NCBI GenBank assembly: GCA_001768565.1
Contig: MEOE01000009.1
Location: 1 to 32,154, forward strand
Length of the DNA: 32,154 bases
Direction: 5' to 3'
Origin: Bacteroidetes bacterium GWF2_33_16
GTDB lineage: Bacteria; Bacteroidota; Bacteroidia; Bacteroidales; UBA12077
Shown: piece by piece, positions 18,117-25,142 of the stretch
How positions within the stretch are numbered: position 1 is the first letter of the stretch
Layout: each line of letters begins with the position of its first letter
Made by a program: the position numbers and the translations under genes
The notes under the pieces: generated by a model
Told to the model about the DNA's origin: nothing
What the model saw: only the letters and a program-made list of their open reading frames with translations
Databases searched by the model: none

Positions 18117-18575
18117 CTACTTAGTTTTCCCACTAGCTCTGGGATCATGCTTTATTTCAATTTGGAGTATATCATTCTTATTAGTCTCGTTATACCCACC
18201 AAACCAAGCCACACCAATAATATCCTGCCACATTTTATCAAAACTATCAATTTGCATGCTTTTAATTGATGGCTTTGTATTTATAAAATTGTTCACCTCA
18301 ACCTTAGGAGATGCATCTTTTCCCTTTAAAATTTTAATTTCTGGTGAGCTTTTTAAATATTTATTCTGATAATTATTGTTCTTATCCAGCTCATATTGTA
18401 TTGGAACCATTTTTTTTTCTTGTAGACTATCAATATATATATTTGATTTAGTAGCATTTTTAGTTGCATCTATTTTATTATCTTGAGGCATGATATTCTT
18501 CTTTACGCCTTTTACTTCAAAAGATAATAGAATAAACAAAAGCATTATCGAAAGGAAATAAATTATTGTTCTCAT
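18117..18575 (-). CDS. Small exported protein of unknown function
   Basis: This is a 152-residue open frame with a credible hydrophobic N-terminus (residues 3-20, preceded by one Arg) that looks like a signal peptide or membrane anchor. The rest is Lys/Asn-rich and largely without recognisable motifs, apart from 'FDKMWQDIIGVAWFGGYNETN' near residues 112-132. I recognise no family. The first 22 residues are typical of a real exported gene, but the AT-rich low-complexity middle leaves doubt. It is flanked by long gaps and lies between the PD40 gene and the decayed IS. Confidence 0.5.
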   Translation of the reverse strand: MRTIIYFLSIMLLFILLSFEVKGVKKNIMPQDNKIDATKNATKSNIYIDSLQEKKMVPIQYELDKNNNYQNKYLKSSPEIKILKGKDASPKVEVNNFINTKPSIKSMQIDSFDKMWQDIIGVAWFGGYNETNKNDILQIEIKHDPRASGKTK

Positions 18576-19321
18576 ACAATATATTGTTAAATATCACACC
18601 TCGCTTATATGAAGATGCAAACAATCTTATCCTTATCAATTTTTACGCCAACACTTTTAATATCTTGATTTTATGATATTTATTACAGTTTTTAATTAAA
18701 TTACTATTGCAAAATTGTTCGCTTTCGTACAAAAAATGTTCAATACCGAACATTTTTATTAAAACAATAATTCCTCTCTATTTATATTACAAATTACAGA
18801 AAGTAGAGCTGCAAACGTTATTCGTTTACCTGAATTGTTATTGATCTTATATTAATTGAATTCTGTTGAATTTATTTTTTTTACTCATCAGTCATACCTA
18901 CTTTCGCTTTATATGCTGAGGGTTTAGCTGTTTGTCAACTATTTATAGATTAAAATTTTAGGTTAATTAAATAGTTAATTAGATAAAAATTCATCCAACA
19001 AAATCCAATACCAAACAGCTTGCCTCTGCATAATTTTAAGTTTTATTCTTACTCTACAACTATTTCGAAAAAACTTCGAAAATTATAAAAACACTAATAG
19101 AACTCTTTCTGATATAAGGAAAAAAGCCGAGCGAATATTGTTTGATCTTGATCTTAAAGATGAAGGCTTCACAATTCAAGATTTCGAATTAGAATTTACA
19201 AAGAAAAGTAGCTCACTTGGAATTCTGGAATACTTTGATGAAGTTGGATCAAGATGAAAAGTTGGGGAGGTTAAAATAAAAAATTATTACTTTGTAAAAA
19301 ACATAAGTAATAATAAATAAG
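18576..19321. other. Gene-poor stretch before the IS remnant, with one start-less frame
   Basis: These 746 bp contain no complete gene. On the plus strand an open frame runs from about 18979 to a TGA at 19254-19256, without an ATG, encoding a hydrophobic stretch ('CLCIILSFILTLQLF') and then an amphipathic tail ('LSDIRKKAERILFDLDLKDE'). It may be the 3' end of a disrupted gene. The rest is AT-rich with no recognised signal. Confidence 0.45.
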
Positions 19322-19690
19322 TCACCCTCCTTTGATTCAGTTATACTATTATTGTTGCCAGAAGGCATTACCTATTATTTTGATATAACTAATATTGAAC
19401 AGAATAAGAATGAAATATAGATTTATCTTGAAGAAATCAATAATATTCCTGAAGAGTTCAAAGATCAAAAACTTATATCAAAAGGATTTTTGCCAGAATC
19501 AAGTATACAAGACTTTCCTTTACGAGGGAAACCTGTTACATTATTTGTTAAACGGAGAAGGTGGCTCAATACAGCAACAGGAGAACTTGTTACACGTAAC
19601 TGGAATATGGTTGCAGAAGGAACGCGAATGACTCAGGAATTTGCGTCTTTTTTAAAAGAATTACCTCGATACCGTTCCGGCAAGCTGTAA
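19322..19690 (+). pseudogene. ISAon1-family transposase N-terminal region (ORF A), broken
   Basis: The frame reads 'SFDSVILLLLPEGITYYFDI...', then TAG at 19418-19420, then 'IYLEEINNIPEEFKDQKL...IQDFPLRGKPVTLFVKRRRWLN...WNMVAEGTRMTQEFASFLKEL', ending at TAA 19688-19690. The pattern matches the N-terminal-region protein of ISAon1-like (ISL3-related) elements from Bacteroidota, as I remember them. The TAG falls where an intact copy reads through 'I(Y/H)IYLEE', so it is a nonsense lesion, and no proper start codon precedes the frame. The product would bind IS ends through its N-terminal domain if intact. Confidence 0.85.
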
Positions 19691-20637
19691 TAGCCTTGGT
19701 CAATATTTTGGAGTAGATGGGAAACAACTTCAGGTTCAATATAAAGAACATTTAAGTGATTATTACCTCTGGGATCAAATAACTCATGCTGAAGACTGGA
19801 TTGTTTTTCCTCAAAATATCAGTCCATTTCTAACCATCGATGAAACATCTCTTTCTCTTGGAGAATTGTATACCATAGTTACCAATAAACTTGCAAAAGG
19901 TAAGAAAGGAACTATTGTTGCAATGGTTAGCAGAAGATGTTATTAAGGTGCTTGAAAAGATACCTTTTAGAGCAAGGAGTCTTGTACAAGAAGTAACCAT
20001 GGATATGGCTCCAAGTATGATGAAGATCATCATGTCATCTTTCCCAAGTGCAATTAGAGTAACAGATCGATTTCATGTGCAGCAATTAGCCTTTGATGCT
20101 GTTCAGGAATTACGAATTAAATACCGATGGGAAGCTATTGAAGAAGAAAATCAGCAAATTATAAAATCTAAAAATGAACAAATGACTTATCAACCTGAAT
20201 TATTATCGAACGGAAATACCACCAAACAATTACTGGTAAGAAGCAGATACTTACTTTTTAAATCAAGTTCGAAATGGACTCATTCTCAAAAACTGAGAGC
20301 CGAAATATTATTTGAAATATACTCAAAACTCAAGGATGCTTATGATTTAGCTATGAGCCTGGGTAATATTTTTAAAAAAACAAATGACAAAGGCGTTGCC
20401 TTTACTCGTTTGGCACAATGGTACGACAAGATTGATAAATCAGGAATTGAATCATTTGGAACAGTTGCAAGATCTATACAACTCAATTATTTAACTATAC
20501 TAAACTTCTTTAATAATAGAAGTACAAATGCTGCTACAGAATCTTTTAATACTAAAATTAAAGTTTTTAGAGCTTCTTCAAGAGGAGTGAGAGATGTGAA
20601 TTTTTTCTTGTATAGACTTGCAAAAATTTATGCCTAA
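19656..20637 (+). pseudogene. ISAon1/ISL3-like transposase catalytic region (ORF B), frameshifted
   Basis: A first segment (19656 to about 19930) reads 'DTVPASCNSLGQYFGVDGKQ...WIVFPQNISPFLTIDETSLSLGELYTIVTNKLAKGKKGTIVAMV' and overlaps ORF A in another frame, which may be the natural frameshift of this IS type. Reading is then lost near 19928, where about 11 nt appear deleted. It continues in a third frame as 'AEDVIKVLEKIPFRARSLVQEV...VTDRFHVQQLAFDAV...NNRSTNAATESFNTKIKVFRASSRGVRDVNFFLYRLAKIYA' to the stop at 20637. The DDE-type triad is visible as D in 'TIDET', D in 'VTDRFH' and E in 'ATESF'. The enzyme cannot be made intact. No certain terminal inverted repeats were found. Confidence 0.9.
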
Positions 20638-20723
20638 CCAATCAAATCCTCAAACTTTCGTCTTGATCCTTTAAAAGAATCACAAGATGTAGCAATAAAT
20701 GCAATAAAATAATTTAAAAAGTA

Positions 20724-20791
20724 CTTACCCACTTACCGTCTTACCTAAAAGATATTTCATTTTTCATGGAATTGGGATGCATGTGGGTAAG
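20724..20791. repeat. 9-bp inverted repeat between the IS and the PPTase gene
   Basis: CTTACCCAC (20724-20732) and GTGGGTAAG (20783-20791) are perfect reverse complements, 50 bp apart, in the 261-bp gap after the transposase. The sequence has no counterpart at the left side of the IS, so it is not shown to be an IS end. It might mark the right border region or act as a bidirectional long-loop hairpin. Confidence 0.4.
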
Positions 20792-20898
20792 AATGAAAAT
20801 CATTTCATTCACAAACTATTCTCATTACATTGCCTTAAATCTTTGTTTTCTAGTAATAAAAAAAATTGATCATTTAAAACAATAAAGAATTATAAGAA

Positions 20899-21600
20899 TT
20901 AAGTTTCTATTCTTGAGGCTATAAAAGTATTAACCACGTCATTAATTGATAAAATACTTACTTTATTAGACATATTTGGATTTAAACTACAAATGGCCAT
21001 TTTGTATTCTTTATCAATATTGTATTGCTTGAAATAAATATCTTGCAGTATCTTATTATGAGATTCAATATATATTTTACTGTTATTTAACTTCATTGAA
21101 AAAGTATTTAAAGGATGAGACAATCCTTTTCCAATGTATTTAATATAACTTTCTTTTAAAGACCAAAGTGTAAAAAAATAATCAAAAGGATCTATTTTTG
21201 ACAATAAATCATCATGTTCTTTATTTGAGAAGAAATTCTCTGATATACCAAGGTTAATACAGGCAGATATTTTCTCTATATCAATTCCTATTGGTTTGTT
21301 ATCAATTGCACATACAATCCAGTCTCCAGAATGAGAAACATTAAAATGAAAATCTTTTAAAGTTTTGTAGTAAGGTTTTCCAAATTCGTTGACTCCAAAT
21401 TCAATTTCTTCATTAGAAATACAATAAGTTTCAATAATAACTTTTCTTACTAACAAATCCGCTAATAAACTTCTATGTAAATCCTGCCAAAAAACGAATT
21501 TTAAAAGTCGATCTCGTTTTTTTTTATCTATTAAACCTAATAAATCCGTTAAAACAGAATCATCTAATTTATTATTTATCTTTAATGCAAAAATATTCAC
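20899..21600 (-). CDS. Sfp-type 4'-phosphopantetheinyl transferase
   Basis: This 233-residue enzyme transfers 4'-phosphopantetheine from CoA to carrier-protein serines, activating NRPS/PKS carrier domains. Core motifs are intact: 'FNVSHSGDW' (86-94), 'GIDIE' (105-109, Mg-binding D107/E109) and 'WSLKESYIKYIGKGLSHPL' (from 146, E150 and K154). 'RSLLADLLVR' near residues 43-52 is also typical. The length is that of broad-specificity Sfp enzymes rather than the short AcpS type, which points to secondary metabolism. It is the last gene of the minus-strand cluster, 13 bp after the ATPase gene, and lies next to the IS remnant. Confidence 0.96.
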   Translation of the reverse strand: MNIFALKINNKLDDSVLTDLLGLIDKKKRDRLLKFVFWQDLHRSLLADLLVRKVIIETYCISNEEIEFGVNEFGKPYYKTLKDFHFNVSHSGDWIVCAIDNKPIGIDIEKISACINLGISENFFSNKEHDDLLSKIDPFDYFFTLWSLKESYIKYIGKGLSHPLNTFSMKLNNSKIYIESHNKILQDIYFKQYNIDKEYKMAICSLNPNMSNKVSILSINDVVNTFIASRIET

Positions 21601-21613
21601 AATAAGATGGTTC

Positions 21614-22297
21614 TTATAAGATCTTTTTGATATTTTCTGTTACAACATGTCCATCAAATAATTGAACTATTCGATGAGCATATTCTGCATCTGATGGTGA
21701 ATGCGTAACCATAACAATTGACGTTCCTTCTTTATTTAATTCTGTTAGTAGTTTCATCACTTCTTCTCCATTTGCAGAATCTAAATTACCGGTAGGTTCA
21801 TCAGCCAATATTAATTTAGGGTTTGTTACAACCGCTCTGGAAATTGCCACACGCTGTTGTTGACCACCAGATAATTGCTGGGGAAAATGCTTTTTACGAT
21901 GCAATATCTTCATCCTTTCCAATACTTCCTCCACTTTCTTTTTTCGTTCCGAAGAAGGTATATTTAAATAGAGCAATGGGAGTTCTACATTTTCAAAGAC
22001 AGTAAGCTCATCAATTAAGTTAAAGCTTTGGAAAACAAATCCAATATTTGCTTTTCTTAAATTGGTCCTTTGTCTTTCTGAATATTTTGAGACTTCTTGA
22101 TCTAAAAAATGCAACTCTCCAGAACTTGGATTATCTAATAATCCGATGATATTTAACAAAGTTGATTTTCCACAACCCGAAGGACCCATAATAGCAACAA
22201 ACTCTCCTTTTTGAACGTCAAGATTCACTTTATCAAGTGCAGTGGTTTCTATTTCATCTGTCCGGAATACTTTAACAAGTTGATTTGTTTTAATCAT
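21614..22297 (-). CDS. LolD/MacB-type ABC transporter ATPase without a permease
   Basis: This 227-residue nucleotide-binding subunit is of the MacB/LolD/FtsE class. It has Walker A 'GPSGCGKST' (38-46), Q-loop Q90, signature 'LSGGQQQR' (142-149), Walker B 'LILADEP' (162-168), D-loop 'GNLDS' and switch H199. Such ATPases drive mechanotransmission or lipoprotein/peptide export with a FtsX-like permease. No permease or adaptor gene is present on either side (a thioesterase lies upstream, the PPTase downstream), so its partner must be encoded elsewhere, perhaps with the missing biosynthetic genes. It is separated by 41 bp from the thioesterase gene and is probably co-transcribed. Confidence 0.95.
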   Translation of the reverse strand: MIKTNQLVKVFRTDEIETTALDKVNLDVQKGEFVAIMGPSGCGKSTLLNIIGLLDNPSSGELHFLDQEVSKYSERQRTNLRKANIGFVFQSFNLIDELTVFENVELPLLYLNIPSSERKKKVEEVLERMKILHRKKHFPQQLSGGQQQRVAISRAVVTNPKLILADEPTGNLDSANGEEVMKLLTELNKEGTSIVMVTHSPSDAEYAHRIVQLFDGHVVTENIKKIL

Positions 22298-22338
22298 AAT
22301 TTTTCTACTTTAGGTTTTTTATACTAAAACTATATTTC

Positions 22339-23076
22339 TTATTTATAACTTGAACTCATAGCATCAAAAGGTTTACGTATTAATTGAACTGTATTATTTA
22401 TCGTTTGTACAACCTCTTGAATCTTTTCATTAATAAAAAAGTGTCCTCCGTTGAAATAATGAACTGTACAATTCCCTGATGTATAGTTTTTCCATCCATC
22501 AATTTGTTCCGGAGTTAATTCTTCATCTTTACCAAGAAAAACAGTTATATCACAAGGCAGTAGTTTAATTTCATTTTCAACAATATCTCTTGCTGCAAGT
22601 TTGAAATCATTTTTTAACAAAGGTAAAAAAACTTCTAATAACTCTGGATGTTCAAAAAACTCTTTTGGAGTTCCTCCCAAGTTTAGAATTTCATCTTTAA
22701 ATTCTTCATCAGGCAATTTATGATAATCTTTTTCATCTTTACCTTTAATATATGGGGCACCTCTACCTGAGAAAAAAATATGTTTTGGTCCTTGATAACC
22801 TTCATCAAGAATTCTCTGTGTCAATTCATATGCTATTTTAGCCCCCATACTATGTCCAAAAAAAGCATATCCGCTGTCACTCTTTATTTCATCATTAATC
22901 AATTTTAATACATCATTAATGGCTTCATCAAAAGTATTGTAATGAGCTTCATGTATTCTTTTTCCTCTACCAGCTAATTCAATTGCCCTAATTTCAATTT
23001 CATGGCCAATATAAGATTTCCATCTGTTAAAAATTGCAGAAGAACCACCTGCGTATGGAAAACAAAATAACTTCAT
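22339..23076 (-). CDS. Type II (editing) thioesterase, GrsT/SrfAD-like
   Basis: This 245-residue alpha/beta hydrolase belongs to the stand-alone thioesterases of NRPS/PKS systems, which remove misprimed acyl groups from carrier domains. It opens with 'KLFCFPYAGGSSAIFNRW', typical of the family, and has the nucleophile elbow 'FFGHSMGAK' (S76), a catalytic Asp probably D184 ('FLGKDEELTPEQI') and the catalytic His in 'NGGHFFI' (H212). The triad is complete and the length is normal. It is strong evidence that a thiotemplate assembly line is, or was, nearby. The MBL-fold gene is 12 bp upstream and the ATPase gene 41 bp downstream. Confidence 0.96.
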   Translation of the reverse strand: MKLFCFPYAGGSSAIFNRWKSYIGHEIEIRAIELAGRGKRIHEAHYNTFDEAINDVLKLINDEIKSDSGYAFFGHSMGAKIAYELTQRILDEGYQGPKHIFFSGRGAPYIKGKDEKDYHKLPDEEFKDEILNLGGTPKEFFEHPELLEVFLPLLKNDFKLAARDIVENEIKLLPCDITVFLGKDEELTPEQIDGWKNYTSGNCTVHYFNGGHFFINEKIQEVVQTINNTVQLIRKPFDAMSSSYK

Positions 23077-23088
23077 ATAACAGTTTAT

Positions 23089-23760
23089 TTAAAATTCAAA
23101 TGATTTCTCTACTCCTGACTTAAAAATTTCAACTTGAGAAAATTGAGAAACTTTTTCTTTAAAATCATTAGGATTAGTATAAAGGGCTGGTATAGCATCA
23201 TAATGACATGGAATAACAATTTTGGGTTTAACCTTTTCAACTGCCCAAACGGCTTCAGTAATTCCCATCATGTAATTAGAACAAATAGGTAACATCATAA
23301 CATCAATATTATACAAACGGGACAAATACTCCATATCGCTATAAAATGCGGTATCCCCAGTATGATAAAAAGTTATCTCAGGTGTTTTCACAATAAAACC
23401 ACAAGGAGATGCAATATTTGAAGAATGAATTGCCTGAGTAAAATAAATCTGCACATCATCTTTTTGTATTTCGCCACCAATATTTCCTCCTAAAATACTA
23501 CATCCCTTTTTACCTGCCAACTGAGCCAACTCGAATACACCAACAAAAGTAGCCATTGTCTTTTTACATATTATCACAGCATCATCAAAACCATGATCTG
23601 AATGATCATGCGTTACAAAAACAAAATCTGCTTTTTCAATCTCTTTATAGCTTTTATAAGGACTAGAAGGATTCCCTCTTATCCAGGGATCTACAAAAAA
23701 GGTATATTTATCTGTTTCTACTTTAAATGCGGCATGCCCTAGAAACGTTATATTTATCAT
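23089..23760 (-). CDS. MBL-fold metal-dependent hydrolase (UPF0173-like)
   Basis: This 223-residue metallo-beta-lactamase-fold protein is of the UPF0173/UlaG-like type. It has the opening strand 'ITFLGHAAFKVE', the metal motif H-D-H-S-D-H (51-56), a further metal ligand in 'TQAIHSSN' (about 111-118), 'YHTGDTAFYSDM' (about 134-145, D138) and the late His in 'VIPCHYDAIP'. The substrate is unknown; housekeeping UPF0173 members are widespread, so membership of a biosynthetic locus is not diagnostic on its own. Here it is tightly placed 12 bp before the thioesterase gene. A 75-bp gap with a hairpin (23778-23807) separates it from the small-protein gene upstream. Confidence 0.9.
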   Translation of the reverse strand: MINITFLGHAAFKVETDKYTFFVDPWIRGNPSSPYKSYKEIEKADFVFVTHDHSDHGFDDAVIICKKTMATFVGVFELAQLAGKKGCSILGGNIGGEIQKDDVQIYFTQAIHSSNIASPCGFIVKTPEITFYHTGDTAFYSDMEYLSRLYNIDVMMLPICSNYMMGITEAVWAVEKVKPKIVIPCHYDAIPALYTNPNDFKEKVSQFSQVEIFKSGVEKSFEF

Positions 23761-23777
23761 AACATTCTAAATTAATA

Positions 23778-23807
23778 CAGAAGTGGCTTCACTGTTATCC
23801 ACTTCTG
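23778..23807. repeat. Intercistronic hairpin
   Basis: CAGAAGTGG (23778-23786) and CCACTTCTG (23799-23807) form a perfect 9-bp stem with a 12-nt loop, in the gap between the GIY-YIG-like and MBL genes. No T run follows on the minus strand, so it is more likely a processing or stabilising structure, or an attenuator, than a full terminator. Confidence 0.75.
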
Positions 23808-23835
23808 ATTTAGGTAATTATTGATTTATATTTGA

Positions 23836-24282
23836 TTATACCCTAGCTTTTGGAGGGTTGGCATATTCAGGCTTCATATTTCCGTCATCATCATATGGCC
23901 ACTCATAATTATACTCTGGATATTCTCCTTCATCATTAATTCCTGGTTTATATTCATCAATCCAAGCTTCTTCTTTTGCTTTTCTTTCTTCTTCAGATAA
24001 ATCCGGTAATAATTCATAACATAACATTTGGATGTGTGGACCCTGCATAAATTTTTTCATCCCTTCTCCTTCAGGATTTTCAAAAATGTTACGTACTGCC
24101 TTTCTTAAATTATCTGTAGAAGAAATTAATCTTGGGTGAATAGGTGTTTCATGAATTATCCCAAATATTCCAAAAACAGCTGGTTGCTCTGGTAATTCAT
24201 TCAGGTTGTCTTTTTTATCTAAATTATATTCTCTGTGATAAACTTCGAGTTTAACAACTCTTTCATTAAAAATTGGGTTCAT
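23836..24282 (-). CDS. Small protein resembling a degenerate GIY-YIG fold
   Basis: This is a 148-residue cytosolic protein. Its centre follows the order of a GIY-YIG nuclease domain but lacks the catalytic residues. 'PAVFGIF' (34-40) sits where G-I-Y is expected. 'PRLISSTDNLRKAVRNIFENP' (50-70, split here at L52-I53-S54) sits where the Y-I-G strand and following helix are expected. 'EEAWIDEYKPGIND' (104-117) matches the late Glu-helix-K-P-x-x-N block. The acidic, aromatic tail (118-148) is probably disordered. This suggests a binding rather than a nuclease function. It is the third of three consecutive small genes. I did not recognise a named family; the GIY-YIG link is pattern-based. Confidence 0.85.
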   Translation of the reverse strand: MNPIFNERVVKLEVYHREYNLDKKDNLNELPEQPAVFGIFGIIHETPIHPRLISSTDNLRKAVRNIFENPEGEGMKKFMQGPHIQMLCYELLPDLSEEERKAKEEAWIDEYKPGINDEGEYPEYNYEWPYDDDGNMKPEYANPPKARV

Positions 24283-24311
24283 AATAGGAGTTTTAATAAT
24301 TTAAAAAAATG

Positions 24312-24773
24312 TTATTTATCGCTTTGAGCCATCATTACTTTATACTCATCATCGTTTACAGGCTCAAGATAACCGTTTCCTTCACAAGTTGACAAATCAA
24401 CTTCAGCGATACACCTAACTTTATCATAGTTCAAGGTTAAACCTCCAACCAAATAAACTTTCCCTTTTGCATTTTCAAAATCTGCTTCTTCAAATTTACA
24501 AAACCTCCTATCTAATTGGATTCCAAGTTCTGTTCCTGTTTTTTTAAACATTACATGTACATAGTCCCTATCAATACATTCTTTAAGCGCTATTGCTGTT
24601 TTTTCAGGTCGGGCACATTCAACATCGTGCTTTTTAGTTAATCTTTCTACTAACTCATTTAATTTCTTTTCTTGAGAATTTACTTCCTTAGAAGAAGTTG
24701 CCTTTTTATTTTGTGTTTTTTTTTCTGAGTCTGTTTTCGTCACATCTTTTGATTTTGATTCTTGTTTTTTCAT
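24312..24773 (-). CDS. Small unrecognised protein with Lys/Ser-rich N-terminal tail
   Basis: This 153-residue protein has two parts. Residues 1-36 are a Lys/Ser/Thr-rich, surely disordered tail. Residues about 37-150 form a mixed alpha/beta domain with five cysteines (C53, C66, C92, C121, C130); the segments 'KTAIALKECIDRDYVHVMF' and 'KGKVYLVGGLTLNYDKVRC' look like a helix-strand and a beta-hairpin. There is no signal peptide and no known motif. It is encoded between the 93-residue and the GIY-YIG-like proteins, with gaps of 23 and 29 bp, so the three are probably made together. The cysteines could bind metal, but no classic CxxC spacing is present. Confidence 0.85.
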   Translation of the reverse strand: MKKQESKSKDVTKTDSEKKTQNKKATSSKEVNSQEKKLNELVERLTKKHDVECARPEKTAIALKECIDRDYVHVMFKKTGTELGIQLDRRFCKFEEADFENAKGKVYLVGGLTLNYDKVRCIAEVDLSTCEGNGYLEPVNDDEYKVMMAQSDK

Positions 24774-24796
24774 TTTTTTAGGTTTTTTATTTTAAA

Positions 24797-25078
24797 CTAT
24801 AGCTCAAAGCCTTTATTAAATTCTACTCTCCAAATTAGTTGAGATAGCTTTTTCTCTTCATTCAATCTATATTGTAACATTTTATGCACCTCTAACTCTT
24901 TCCATATCTCTTCTAGTTTTGATTCGTCTTTTGGAGTTAAAAAGAATATAGCGGCAGTTAGCCTTGTTAGTATATTTTCGTATGGTAATTCCCATTCCAA
25001 TACTAAACCTTTTTCTTTTAACTCCTCTAAATGTTTTTTTACTGCCTTAATTTCAGGAACATTTCCTATTTGTACCAT
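24797..25078 (-). CDS. Small unrecognised helical protein
   Basis: This 93-residue protein is mainly helical. The first helix pair is 'PEIKAVKKHLEELKEKGLVLEWEL' (split around G29), then a hydrophobic stretch 'ILTRLTAAIFFLTP' and two helices rich in Glu/Lys ('ESKLEEIWKELEVHKMLQYRLNEEKKLSQLIWRVEF'). There is no signal peptide and no cysteine. I do not recognise a family. It follows the HSP90 gene after 64 bp and precedes the 153-residue gene by 23 bp. Its size and charge would suit an adaptor or subunit role within the trio. Clear codon structure and tight spacing support it as a real gene. Confidence 0.8.
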   Translation of the reverse strand: MVQIGNVPEIKAVKKHLEELKEKGLVLEWELPYENILTRLTAAIFFLTPKDESKLEEIWKELEVHKMLQYRLNEEKKLSQLIWRVEFNKGFEL

Positions 25079-25142
25079 AATGTTTAATTTTTAAGATTAA
25101 TAATTATATTCGTTATTGCTTTTGTACTGTTTATTAATAATG

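Noticed and set aside
18069..18269. Plus-strand 66-residue open frame
   Set aside because: It overlaps the better-supported minus-strand exported protein and lacks any recognisable feature.
20724..20791. Terminal inverted repeats of the IS
   Set aside because: Both arms lie on the right side of the transposase and nothing similar was found at the left side; it is kept only as an unexplained repeat.
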